A stretch of 64,000 bases of DNA from Kiloniella spongiae (GTDB lineage Bacteria; Pseudomonadota; Alphaproteobacteria; Kiloniellales; Kiloniellaceae). This document shows, piece after piece, positions 56,496-64,000 of the stretch. A program made the position numbers and the translations under genes. Positions within the stretch are counted from its first letter, which is position 1. Each line of letters opens with the position of its first letter. A model generated the notes under the pieces. It saw only the letters and a list, made by a program, of their open reading frames with translations. It was not told the origin of the DNA and ran no database searches. The stretch covers positions 1 through 64,000 of the forward strand of contig NZ_LAQL01000005.1 in NCBI RefSeq assembly GCF_001026905.1, given 5' to 3'.

Positions 56496-58126
56496 TGCAA
56501 CAAAAACAGAACACAGAGCAAACTGGAAAATTAGAACAAATTGAGCCCCTTCAGGCGTTATTAAAATCTACGTTGCCTAGCGAATCTGCTTCAGGCATGT
56601 CACGTCCAGAATTGAGCCTTAAAATTGGGCAAATCATTACTGAAGAGTTAGAACAACAGAATAGTCATTTGAACCTTCTACAAAGACGTTCATTAATCAC
56701 AAATTTAATTAACTGGTATGCAGAAGACATAGCCAAACAAAAAGCGAATAAGACAGAAGCCGAAGTTGTACCAGTAGCCTCACTTTCAAAGTTCGAAAGC
56801 AGACCTTATCCAATTAACAAACCCAAACAAACAACGATCAACACCGAACAACAAGCAAGCTCTGCTTCTAGTACAGTAGAAGAGGCTAAGTCCCTGATCC
56901 AACCCAAAGTAATGGACCGACTGGATATTTCAGCTGCATCAAAGCTTCCAAAAGAGGAACTTTCTAGCCAGTTAGGAGAAATCGTCGGTGAAATTCTATT
57001 TGAAGATAAACTAAGATTAAACTCCCCTGAAAAAGCAGCCGTAATTGAACTTATATTAGCAGATATGCTCGGCCTTGGACCGCTAGAGCCTTTACTAGCA
57101 GATGAAGCAGTTACAGATATTATGGTCAATGGTCCGAACCAAGTATACATAGAAAAGGGAGGAAAATTACAACTAACAGATGTGATATTTAGAGACAATG
57201 ATCACGTCATGAACGTCGCCAGAAGAATTGTTGCGCATGTAGGCCGACGCGTTGACGAAACAACACCACTTTGTGATGCACGATTGGCAGATGGTAGCCG
57301 TGTTAACATTATCATCCCCCCTCTTGCGATTGATGGCTCATCTATTTCAATCAGAAAATTTGCCAAACAAAGCATCACGCTTGATATAATGAAAAAGCAA
57401 AAAAATATATCCCCTGAAATGGCAACCGTGATGAAAATCGCCTCACGAAGTAGGCTCAATATCTTGATATCAGGCGGAACAGGATCAGGGAAAACAACAC
57501 TTCTAAATGCTCTTTCGCAAATGATTGACCATGGTGAACGCATTGTAACAATCGAAGATGCAGCCGAACTTCAGTTACAACAACCTCATGTCGTACGATT
57601 GGAAACACGCCCACCTAACCTTGAAGGCGAAGGCGCAATTACAATGCGAGACCTTGTAAAGAACTCACTTCGTATGCGCCCTGATCGTATCATATTAGGC
57701 GAGATCCGTGGTTCAGAAGCCGTTGATATGCTACAAGCCATGAACACAGGTCATGATGGCTCTCTCGGCACTGTTCACGCTAACCGTCCACGTGAGGCAC
57801 TTACGCGCTTGGAAAACATGGTCGGCATGGCAGGAATTAACTTACCTGCCAAAGCTGTCAGAACACAAATAGCTGATGCTCTGGACATGATTATCCAAGT
57901 ATCTCGTATGAGAGATGGCATGCGAAGGATTACTCATATAACAGAAATCATTGGAATGGAGGGAGATATTGTCACAACACAAGATCTATTTACATTCAAT
58001 TTCAAAGGTGAAGATGATCAGGGAAATTTGACAGGAAGCTTTGAATCAAGCGGTTTACGACCCTATTTTTATCCAAAAGCAGAGTATTTCAGCTTAGCCA
58101 AACATTTAATGGATGCAATGGGATGA
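56495..58126 (+). CDS. cpaF: Tad pilus assembly ATPase CpaF (TadA)
   Basis: CpaF is the hexameric motor for pilus assembly. I choose the ATG at 56495-56497 (543 residues), in the overlap TAATG with cpaE; an in-frame TTG at 56468 would overlap cpaE by 28 nt. The N-terminal third is a variable linker. The ATPase shows Walker [14 protein letters not shown] near residue 325, an Asp box [12 protein letters not shown], Walker [10 protein letters not shown] and the His box [11 protein letters not shown]. It belongs to the TadA branch of secretion ATPases. Confidence 0.96.
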   Translation: MQQKQNTEQTGKLEQIEPLQALLKSTLPSESASGMSRPELSLKIGQIITEELEQQNSHLNLLQRRSLITNLINWYAEDIAKQKANKTEAEVVPVASLSKFESRPYPINKPKQTTINTEQQASSASSTVEEAKSLIQPKVMDRLDISAASKLPKEELSSQLGEIVGEILFEDKLRLNSPEKAAVIELILADMLGLGPLEPLLADEAVTDIMVNGPNQVYIEKGGKLQLTDVIFRDNDHVMNVARRIVAHVGRRVDETTPLCDARLADGSRVNIIIPPLAIDGSSISIRKFAKQSITLDIMKKQKNISPEMATVMKIASRSRLNILISGGTGSGKTTLLNALSQMIDHGERIVTIEDAAELQLQQPHVVRLETRPPNLEGEGAITMRDLVKNSLRMRPDRIILGEIRGSEAVDMLQAMNTGHDGSLGTVHANRPREALTRLENMVGMAGINLPAKAVRTQIADALDMIIQVSRMRDGMRRITHITEIIGMEGDIVTTQDLFTFNFKGEDDQGNLTGSFESSGLRPYFYPKAEYFSLAKHLMDAMG

Positions 58127-59136
58127 TAGAGTTTTTGCAGAATATTACGAATGGTCAGGCAACTGATTTACAAATAATAACAATGCTTCTTTTAGTATTT
58201 TTTATCTTTCTATTGCTTTTGTTTATAGCTTTTGCTCCAAATAATAAAAACTTGAAAACTAGAATTAATAAGGTTGTAAATACCACTAAACACCAGAACA
58301 ACTATAAATCTCTTGTAAATATTAGGCGTCAAACCGACAGTAGTGGCAACTTAAAGTTAGATGAAATTATTAACAAGTTAACTCCGCGCCCAGAATTACT
58401 CAGAGAAAAAATGCAGAAAGCGGGCCTCCAACCAAACCTTGGACGTTTTTTGATGGCTTCGATAACAATAACCGTCCTTTCGCTAGGTATTCTACAACTG
58501 ACAACCGACCATTCTCTTCTTATTGCTACTTTGTTTGCATCGATGATCGGACTCACCTTTCCTCATATTATTCTTCACGTCTTAAAGGCCCGAAGACAAA
58601 AAAAATTTCTGGCTTTGTTCCCAGACGCAATAGACCTAATGGTCAGAGCGCTCAAATCCGGTCTCCCGATCACAGAAGCTATTAAAAATTCTGGAGAAGA
58701 AATTGTTGACCCCGTCGGAATAGAACTTACCACTGTAACCAATGGCGTTAAGATAGGAGGAAAACTGCCTGATGAATTAGTACAAGCGCAAGAAAGAATT
58801 GGCTTACAAGAGTTTAACTTTTTCACCGTTGCATTGTCTATTCAAACGGAAACTGGCGGAAACCTTGCAGAAACATTAGCCAACTTGTCGGACATCCTTC
58901 GAAAACGAAAACAAATGCAACTCAAAATAAAAGCAATGTCATCTGAAGCAAAGGCCTCTGCTTACATAATAGGCTCTCTCCCTTTTATCATGTTCTTCAT
59001 GATTTATTTTCTCAATAGAGAATATGCAGTTGAACTGATTACAGATCCACGGGGGCAATTTGCTGTTGGATTTGGACTAGCCATGATCGCGGTCGGATGT
59101 GGTATCATGTATAAAATGGTTAAGTTTGAAATATGA
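58123..59136 (+). CDS. tadB: Tad membrane protein TadB
   Basis: TadB is an inner-membrane platform protein of the GspF superfamily. The 337-residue protein has a helix near the N-terminus (about 20-37), another pair in the centre (about 115-150) and one or two at the C-terminus. The type II/IV secretion F-domain signature is readable in FPDAIDLMVRALKSGLPI and TETGGNLAETLANLSDILRKR. It overlaps cpaF by 4 nt and tadC by 4 nt. Confidence 0.94.
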   Translation: MIEFLQNITNGQATDLQIITMLLLVFFIFLLLLFIAFAPNNKNLKTRINKVVNTTKHQNNYKSLVNIRRQTDSSGNLKLDEIINKLTPRPELLREKMQKAGLQPNLGRFLMASITITVLSLGILQLTTDHSLLIATLFASMIGLTFPHIILHVLKARRQKKFLALFPDAIDLMVRALKSGLPITEAIKNSGEEIVDPVGIELTTVTNGVKIGGKLPDELVQAQERIGLQEFNFFTVALSIQTETGGNLAETLANLSDILRKRKQMQLKIKAMSSEAKASAYIIGSLPFIMFFMIYFLNREYAVELITDPRGQFAVGFGLAMIAVGCGIMYKMVKFEI

Positions 59137-60110
59137 ACTTATCTGATTTTGTTCCAGCAGGGATGTCAGAAGAAAACTTTTTAATACTAAGCGCCAGCTT
59201 AACCGTTTTGGTTATCTGTTTTACGATCTGGTACTCTTTACTCGCAAAAGACCCTAGTAATAAAAAAACTGCAGAGATGACCAAGCTGCGACAAAACATG
59301 CGAAATAGTTACATCTTACCAACTCAAAGAAGAAGAATAACACCAAATTCAGCAACGTTTATGAAGCAGATTGTTGATTTTTTCAAACTTATGAAAAACG
59401 AACAAGCTGATAAATATGCGTTCAAGCTATCCCAAGCCGGAAAACGAACTTCAGATGCACTTTATCGATATCTTTTCTTTAAGTTGATAGCCCCTATCGC
59501 AGGAGCCAGCATTTCCTATATCTATATATACGAGCTAAATGCCATAGAGCTCTCATCCCTTGGCCAGGCACTAACCACAGTCATTTCAACAATAATCTGT
59601 GCTAAACTTCCAGATTTACTCCTCAAAAATTCGATAATGAAACGTCATGAGTTAATACAAAAATCATTACCGGATGGCTTAGATTTAATGGTCATATGTA
59701 CAGAAGCAGGTCTAAGTTTAGATGCAGCTTTTTCAAGAGTATCAAAAGAAATGGCTTTCGTTGCTCCAGAGCTATCAGATGAACTAACGCTTACTTCACT
59801 TGAGCTTGGCTTTTTGCCTGAAAGGAAAAAAGCACTTCTCAATCTAGCAGACCGGGTAGATATTTCGATGATGAGAAGTTTGGTAAATGCGCTTATTCAA
59901 TCGGAAAAATTTGGAACCCCATTAGCTCAATCGCTAAGAGTTATGAGTTCTGAATTAAGAAATGAGCGCCTTATGAAAGCTGAAGAAAAGGCAGCAAAAC
60001 TTCCTGCTATTATGACAGTTCCAATGATTATTTTTATTCTCCCACCCCTGTTTATAGTGCTTTTGGGGCCGGCAATAATAAGAATCATTGATAATTTTAT
60101 TAACAGATAA
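59133..60110 (+). CDS. tadC: Tad membrane protein TadC
   Basis: TadC is the second GspF-type platform protein of the Tad machine. It has 325 residues, four or so membrane helices, and the F-domain stretch LPDGLDLMVICTEAGLSLDAAF. The SEKFGTPLAQSLRVMSSELRNER segment is also typical. It is the last gene of the plus-strand tad unit and is convergent with tadD. Confidence 0.94.
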   Translation: MNLSDFVPAGMSEENFLILSASLTVLVICFTIWYSLLAKDPSNKKTAEMTKLRQNMRNSYILPTQRRRITPNSATFMKQIVDFFKLMKNEQADKYAFKLSQAGKRTSDALYRYLFFKLIAPIAGASISYIYIYELNAIELSSLGQALTTVISTIICAKLPDLLLKNSIMKRHELIQKSLPDGLDLMVICTEAGLSLDAAFSRVSKEMAFVAPELSDELTLTSLELGFLPERKKALLNLADRVDISMMRSLVNALIQSEKFGTPLAQSLRVMSSELRNERLMKAEEKAAKLPAIMTVPMIIFILPPLFIVLLGPAIIRIIDNFINR

Positions 60111-60141
60111 CCCTATAATAAGCAGAAATCATTCCTAAGCA

Positions 60142-61041
60142 TTATTGTATTGGTTCAGTAATCACTTTTTCTACAGGACTTCCTTCGATAGTAGAGACAT
60201 CAGCCAATGACGATGAATTGAATTTTGTCGGCGTAAGAGAGCTAAAATATCTCATCCTTTTCGCAACATCCGCATCATCCATATCGATACGAGATGTCTG
60301 TTCGGCAGCATCAAGATCACCAGAAAGCGTATAGGCCATGGCCAGTATTTGACGGTGCTGAACCGTCGCTTTTGGATTTTTCGATAAAGGGTATAAAACA
60401 GCTAAAGCTTCGTCGTGGCGGCCTTCGTAAGACATTGAGAGACCATAATTGCTTTGAAGAGTTAGATTATCTTTATCAAGCTCAAGCCCTTCCTTGTAAT
60501 ACTGCTGAGCAGTTTGCCGTTCGTCTTTTTTATCATACGCAACTCCCATCGCGTTCAATAGCTTTGGGGTCTTCTCTATTGCCAGCCCTTCAGAGAATTG
60601 TTCAATAGCAAGATCCATTTGGCCTCTGGCCAGAAAAGAAAGCCCTAGACCGCGTTTTGCTTCAAGATTGGTTTGATCTACAGCCAAAACCTGTCGATAG
60701 GCTTGTCCTGCAGCCAAAGGTTCACCTGTTTTATTAAGGATTGCCCCAATTCGAAGCATAGCTTCAGGATTGTCAGGATTGAGTTCGAAGACACGTTGAT
60801 ACAACCCAATGGCTGTACGATAATCGCCCCTGTTGTAAGTTGCCTCAGCGATATCAAAAACCTGTTGGGTTTCTTCGTCAAACTCTTGGGTTTTACCTGG
60901 CTCAACACTACCTTGCGCCACTTCCTTCTTCGGATGTTTAATACCAACCGCAGATGAGATGTTATGCATGACAGAACAGCCAGACAATACGAAGGATATC
61001 CCCCCAAGGATCACAATCCTTTTGGCAAATAGTAAGGACAT
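60142..61041 (-). CDS. tadD: TPR lipoprotein TadD
   Basis: TadD-like pilotin lipoproteins help the secretin and outer-membrane steps. The 299-residue protein has a lipobox LSGC at about residue 22, then five or six TPR units between about 60 and 250 (AEATYNRGDYRTAIGLYQRVFELNPDN and similar). The C-terminal tail is unstructured. It is on the opposite strand to the tad genes and convergent with tadC, an uncommon layout. TPR pilotin function is inferred from homologues. Confidence 0.88.
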   Translation of the reverse strand: MSLLFAKRIVILGGISFVLSGCSVMHNISSAVGIKHPKKEVAQGSVEPGKTQEFDEETQQVFDIAEATYNRGDYRTAIGLYQRVFELNPDNPEAMLRIGAILNKTGEPLAAGQAYRQVLAVDQTNLEAKRGLGLSFLARGQMDLAIEQFSEGLAIEKTPKLLNAMGVAYDKKDERQTAQQYYKEGLELDKDNLTLQSNYGLSMSYEGRHDEALAVLYPLSKNPKATVQHRQILAMAYTLSGDLDAAEQTSRIDMDDADVAKRMRYFSSLTPTKFNSSSLADVSTIEGSPVEKVITEPIQ

Positions 61042-61184
61042 ATCAATTCTCCGTTTAGCAACACAAACCCAGACTCGTGCTAAAATAGCGGAGATCTACT
61101 TAAACTTTCGTTAAGTATTCGTCTTGAAACCAATAATCAACGACATAATCCGAGATCAAAACAATAAAAATCTAATGAATTAAT

Positions 61185-62006
61185 TCAGTACGTAATATCA
61201 AAAAACTCTTCGCGATTAAGATACACCGAACCAACAAGGTGCTTTAGGTTATAGTTCTTATCTATTTCCGGGCTTGGCGCAATATTCCAAATCCAGCTCT
61301 TATCAAGTTTATTGAATTTCAGACCATAAAGTGCGTTATCTCTGAGATCTTCTTTTCCTGGTTCGCTAACAGCACTTAGCTGACGATCCAGATCTGTAAT
61401 CAGAAGCACCGGGGCTTCACAACCTTCCAGCCACGTCAAGTGATCGATAACGATATTACGGCAACAGATCTTTAGCTTATCGCTATCCTCATCAATTCCC
61501 GACTTGATCAACCAGTTTTGAATATTGATTGGTAACTGAGACAGAACATTACAGGAAATGACAAGATCAGCGTCTTTGAGCAAATCAGCAGGTGGATTTG
61601 ATCGAACTTCTGATACATCAAAACCAGGTTTTAACTGTTCAACAGAAGTAACAAGACCCGTTAGATCTGCCTCGACCAAGAATATAGAGGAACTGCGCCG
61701 AGCCTTTTGGCGTATAGACTTTAAAAAGACGACATCGACAAGAACAACCATTTCAAATTGGCGTTCCAGATTATTAAGGGGAATGTCGTGCCCCGCCCCT
61801 GCCCCGAGAACGATTACTTTCTTATGTTTTGAAAGCTTACAAATAGCAGAAGAAATCTCAGAGCGGGTATTTTCAAGATGCGATGCCCACGCAGATTGAC
61901 ACCTCTGGAATCTTGCATCAATGGCTATGGCTTCATGCAAATATCCGAAGCGTCTGAATTTATTCTCGCACTTGGCAAAAAGAAAACTGAACGCTTCGGA
62001 TAGCAT
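61185..62006 (-). CDS. Methyltransferase-fold protein, unknown function
   Basis: I do not recognise a specific family for this 273-residue protein. A Rossmann-type motif VIVLGAGAGHDIP near residues 64-76 is followed by VLVDVVF and an EADLTGL segment, the order found in class I SAM-dependent methyltransferases. A VISCNVLSQLP stretch near 154 fits the motif after the nucleotide. No membrane segment or signal peptide is seen. It lies in the same direction as the next unknown gene, 25 bp apart, so they probably form an operon. Confidence 0.7.
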   Translation of the reverse strand: MLSEAFSFLFAKCENKFRRFGYLHEAIAIDARFQRCQSAWASHLENTRSEISSAICKLSKHKKVIVLGAGAGHDIPLNNLERQFEMVVLVDVVFLKSIRQKARRSSSIFLVEADLTGLVTSVEQLKPGFDVSEVRSNPPADLLKDADLVISCNVLSQLPINIQNWLIKSGIDEDSDKLKICCRNIVIDHLTWLEGCEAPVLLITDLDRQLSAVSEPGKEDLRDNALYGLKFNKLDKSWIWNIAPSPEIDKNYNLKHLVGSVYLNREEFFDITY

Positions 62007-62031
62007 CTATAAATTCTTATAACCGAGTAAA

Positions 62032-62760
62032 TCAGGGGTAATCACAACGATCGCCAATGACCTGTACAAATCCCTTTGCCCCGGTCTTAAGGGTAAACTT
62101 ATACTCAGAGCCATTTACAACAATGGATTTATGTAATGGCAACTTACCTGACAATTTAACCGACTTCCCGCCCAAAGTCGTAAAGACAAAGTCCAAGGGT
62201 TTTGCCGCGTCATACCATGCTTCAATTTTATTTTCGGCATTATAGGCAGATTCACCTTTTGCTGTAATCGTAACACCGCCGCGCGCAAAACTGACATTGT
62301 CATTAACGCCCGTATAAATCGGCGTATTGACATAAAAACGCTTCTCAACAGGATTATTATCACACGCGCGCTTATTTTCGGCACTCGCAATCAGGAACTT
62401 AAGACGATCAAGAGAAACACCGTTCGCTATTTTTTCCTGCAGATCTGTGACAATAAGCTTCAACTCACCAGTCGGGACATCCTTTTGATAACGATTTTCC
62501 CAACCCGCAGCAGTTTCTTTCGTTGCTTCCAGATTACTATTGAGTTCGTCTCTCAACTCCATAAGTTCCTGAACAGTTTGTTCCAGTTCTTTATTTTTAT
62601 CATTCAGGGTTATGACCTTACGATTGGCCAGTTCAAGGCCTGCCCGATACGAATACCAGCCTGCAGCACCAATAAGAATTAACGCTATTGCCCATTTGAA
62701 AACCGCCCAACGAAAATTGTTTGAACGACGGCGACGGGTTTCACGAAGACCGAGAGACAT
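62032..62760 (-). CDS. Membrane-anchored coiled-coil protein, unknown function
   Basis: This 242-residue protein has a basic N-terminus (LRETRRRRSNNFR), one membrane helix (about 26-45), then a coiled coil (about 48-90; ELEQTVQELMELRDELNSN). A periplasmic beta-rich domain (about 135-242) holds two cysteines that might form a disulfide. The topology suggests an inner-membrane protein with a periplasmic domain. No family is recognised. It precedes the methyltransferase-like gene by 25 bp. Confidence 0.7.
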   Translation of the reverse strand: MSLGLRETRRRRSNNFRWAVFKWAIALILIGAAGWYSYRAGLELANRKVITLNDKNKELEQTVQELMELRDELNSNLEATKETAAGWENRYQKDVPTGELKLIVTDLQEKIANGVSLDRLKFLIASAENKRACDNNPVEKRFYVNTPIYTGVNDNVSFARGGVTITAKGESAYNAENKIEAWYDAAKPLDFVFTTLGGKSVKLSGKLPLHKSIVVNGSEYKFTLKTGAKGFVQVIGDRCDYP

Positions 62761-63041
62761 CGAAATTTTTATCCATACTTAATTGTGTTAAGGTCAAGCT
62801 GCGCCTCTACCACGCGCCTAACCGTTGATATACAACAAACTTACTGAATGGCAACTCTAAATTACAGCTTTTGCCTTGTTGAGCAAAGTAAAAGACGACA
62901 ATAAAGAGCACCAACAGAATAAGACTGTGATTTACCTACCATAATAGATATTTCGAAAAATATACCCTAGTTGTGTCCATTCCATGGCAAAATGGTATAG
63001 TATGACATTAAACTCATAACCGCAGTTTAAGGGAACCGCCA

Positions 63042-63281
63042 ATGGCAGAAGATGATATCAAGGAAAAAGTCCTCAATGATTTAAGGTCTCTCCGTGGCAA
63101 ACTTGACCCCGAAATTTTACGAGAAGTCGAGCTTCGCATGAACGGGCAAGTCCCCTACGACAAAGAATCTGCCCGGAAAACTGTAGAACTTTTTCTTCAC
63201 GCCCGTCACGATCAGGGAGCTTTTGCAGAAAAGGTTCTCAAAGCTCTAAAAGTCAAAGATCAGGAAAAAGACGGTAAATAA
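63042..63281 (+). CDS. Small conserved hypothetical protein
   Basis: This 79-residue protein is helical and charged, with no membrane segment. An AGGGAA site lies 8 nt before the ATG. The segment DPEILREVELRMNGQVPYDKESARKTV is well ordered, which supports a real gene. I know no function. It is followed after about 107 bp by the PP_4765-like flavoprotein in the same direction. Confidence 0.65.
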   Translation: MAEDDIKEKVLNDLRSLRGKLDPEILREVELRMNGQVPYDKESARKTVELFLHARHDQGAFAEKVLKALKVKDQEKDGK

Positions 63282-63388
63282 TTGAAGTTTACCAAGTTCG
63301 TTAACACTTTACTCAAATCCAATTTATCTAGAAACGGATGACAGGTCTTAACCAATTGCCTATATAACTCTTTCTTCAGGAGAGTTAT

Positions 63389-64000
63389 GTGAACGATACA
63401 TCAAAATTTATTGCTATTATTGGGGGCGGACCTGCTGGCCTTATGGCCGCGCATAAATTACTGGAAATGGGGCATAGAGTTCATCTCTATGATGCCAAAC
63501 CCTCTGTTGCCAGAAAATTTCAACTTGCGGGTCGTGGCGGCCTTAATTTGACGCACACCGAGCCTCTCGATGTATTTGCTACACGTTACTACGAGAATGA
63601 AGCTCGTTTCATCCCCCTCTTAAAAAAATTCACACCAGATGACTTAAGAGATTTCTGCCATACTTTGGGCCAGGAAACTTTTATTGGTTCAAGCGGACGC
63701 ATTTTCCCAACCAAGTTTAAAGCGACTGAACTCTTACGAGCCTGGTTATCCGATTTATCTCATAAAGGCTTAAAACTCTTTACCCGGCATAAATGGATCG
63801 GCTTTGATCAACAAAAAAACTTACTCGTCGAAGACAATAAAAACCAAGTCATCACTATAACCCCGCAAGCCACTGTTTTAGCCCTTGGTGGTGCCAGTTG
63901 GGGGAAACTTGGTTCTGATGCCGCATGGGTACCAATCCTGGCTAAAGAAAAAATTGAAATAGAACCTTTGGAAGCAGCAAATTGCGGGTACGAAACGCAC
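63389..64000 (+). CDS. Uncharacterised FAD-dependent oxidoreductase (PP_4765/BaiN-like), partial
   Basis: The frame starts at a GTG (VNDTSKFIAI) with AGGAG about 7 nt upstream and remains open to the right edge (204 codons seen). The N-terminus carries the FAD-binding IIGGGPAGLMAA, then YDAKPSVARKFQLAGRGGLNLTH and GSSGRIFPTKFKA. This pattern matches the HI0933/PP_4765 flavoprotein group, normally about 400 residues. Substrate and partner are unknown. The gene is cut by the window end, not by mutation. Confidence 0.9.
   Translation, partial: MNDTSKFIAIIGGGPAGLMAAHKLLEMGHRVHLYDAKPSVARKFQLAGRGGLNLTHTEPLDVFATRYYENEARFIPLLKKFTPDDLRDFCHTLGQETFIGSSGRIFPTKFKATELLRAWLSDLSHKGLKLFTRHKWIGFDQQKNLLVEDNKNQVITITPQATVLALGGASWGKLGSDAAWVPILAKEKIEIEPLEAANCGYETH

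Overview
The window looks like a chromosomal segment of a marine alphaproteobacterium, most likely near Rhodospirillales/Kiloniellales. This placement rests on family knowledge and gene order only. The clues are the tig-clpP-clpX-lon-hup-tRNA-Val block, a glnB-glnA operon with a sigma54 promoter, a SUF operon led by an Rrf2 regulator, a Tad/Cpa pilus locus, a sodium-pumping NADH:quinone reductase, and the sortase/VIT-vWA pair typical of marine proteobacteria. Base composition is moderate to AT-rich by eye, with no abrupt island-like change. No transposase, integrase, phage gene or CRISPR array was seen.

Layout. 1-7.8 kb: the nqrABCDEF operon (minus strand) and, divergently, apbE and nqrM, which flavinylate and assemble the complex. 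7.9-16.1 kb: a small membrane protein, a CBS-pair protein, tRNA-Val, HU and the proteostasis genes lon, clpX, clpP and tig, then tRNA-Leu. 16.2-21 kb: a DUF4197 exported protein, a small conserved protein, NnrD/NnrE metabolite repair, a Sel1-repeat protein, a PilZ protein and tRNA-His. 21.4-23.4 kb: glnB-glnA. 23.6-29.5 kb: a FixJ-like regulator divergent from a CHASE2 histidine kinase, beside an OmpA-type lipoprotein, a periplasmic FecR-domain protein and a PAS protein. 29.6-33.4 kb: small proteins and parE. 33.5-36.5 kb: a VIT/vWA cell-surface protein with its class GN sortase. 36.5-42.5 kb: two hydrolases, an RhlE-like helicase, an MFS transporter, an orphan solute-binding protein and upp. 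42.8-49.3 kb: rrf2-sufBCDS-sufT-sufA. 49.3-51.6 kb: an FAH-family hydrolase and cobQ. 51.8-61 kb: flp and cpaBCDEF-tadBC, with tadD inverted. 61-64 kb: two unknown proteins, a small conserved protein and the start of a PP_4765-like flavoprotein cut by the window end.

How the genes fit together. NQR, ApbE and NqrM form one functional module (sodium-motive respiration and its flavin cofactor insertion). Tig, ClpP, ClpX and Lon form a protein folding and turnover block. GlnB and GlnA form the nitrogen control unit. The SUF operon builds Fe-S clusters, which NQR itself needs. CHASE2 kinase, FixJ-like regulator, FecR and OmpA proteins look like an envelope-sensing unit of unknown stimulus. Two surface systems are present: Tad pilus and sortase.

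Non-coding highlights. A roughly 100-nt structured element with inverted ends is present in two diverged copies (17.0 and 48.7 kb). An IscR type-1-like operator lies in front of the rrf2 gene. There is a near-perfect 15-bp-arm palindrome just upstream of nnrDE, an 18-bp perfect palindrome near 27.9 kb, and a pre-tRNA-Val whose leader and trailer pair for 10 bp beyond the acceptor stem.
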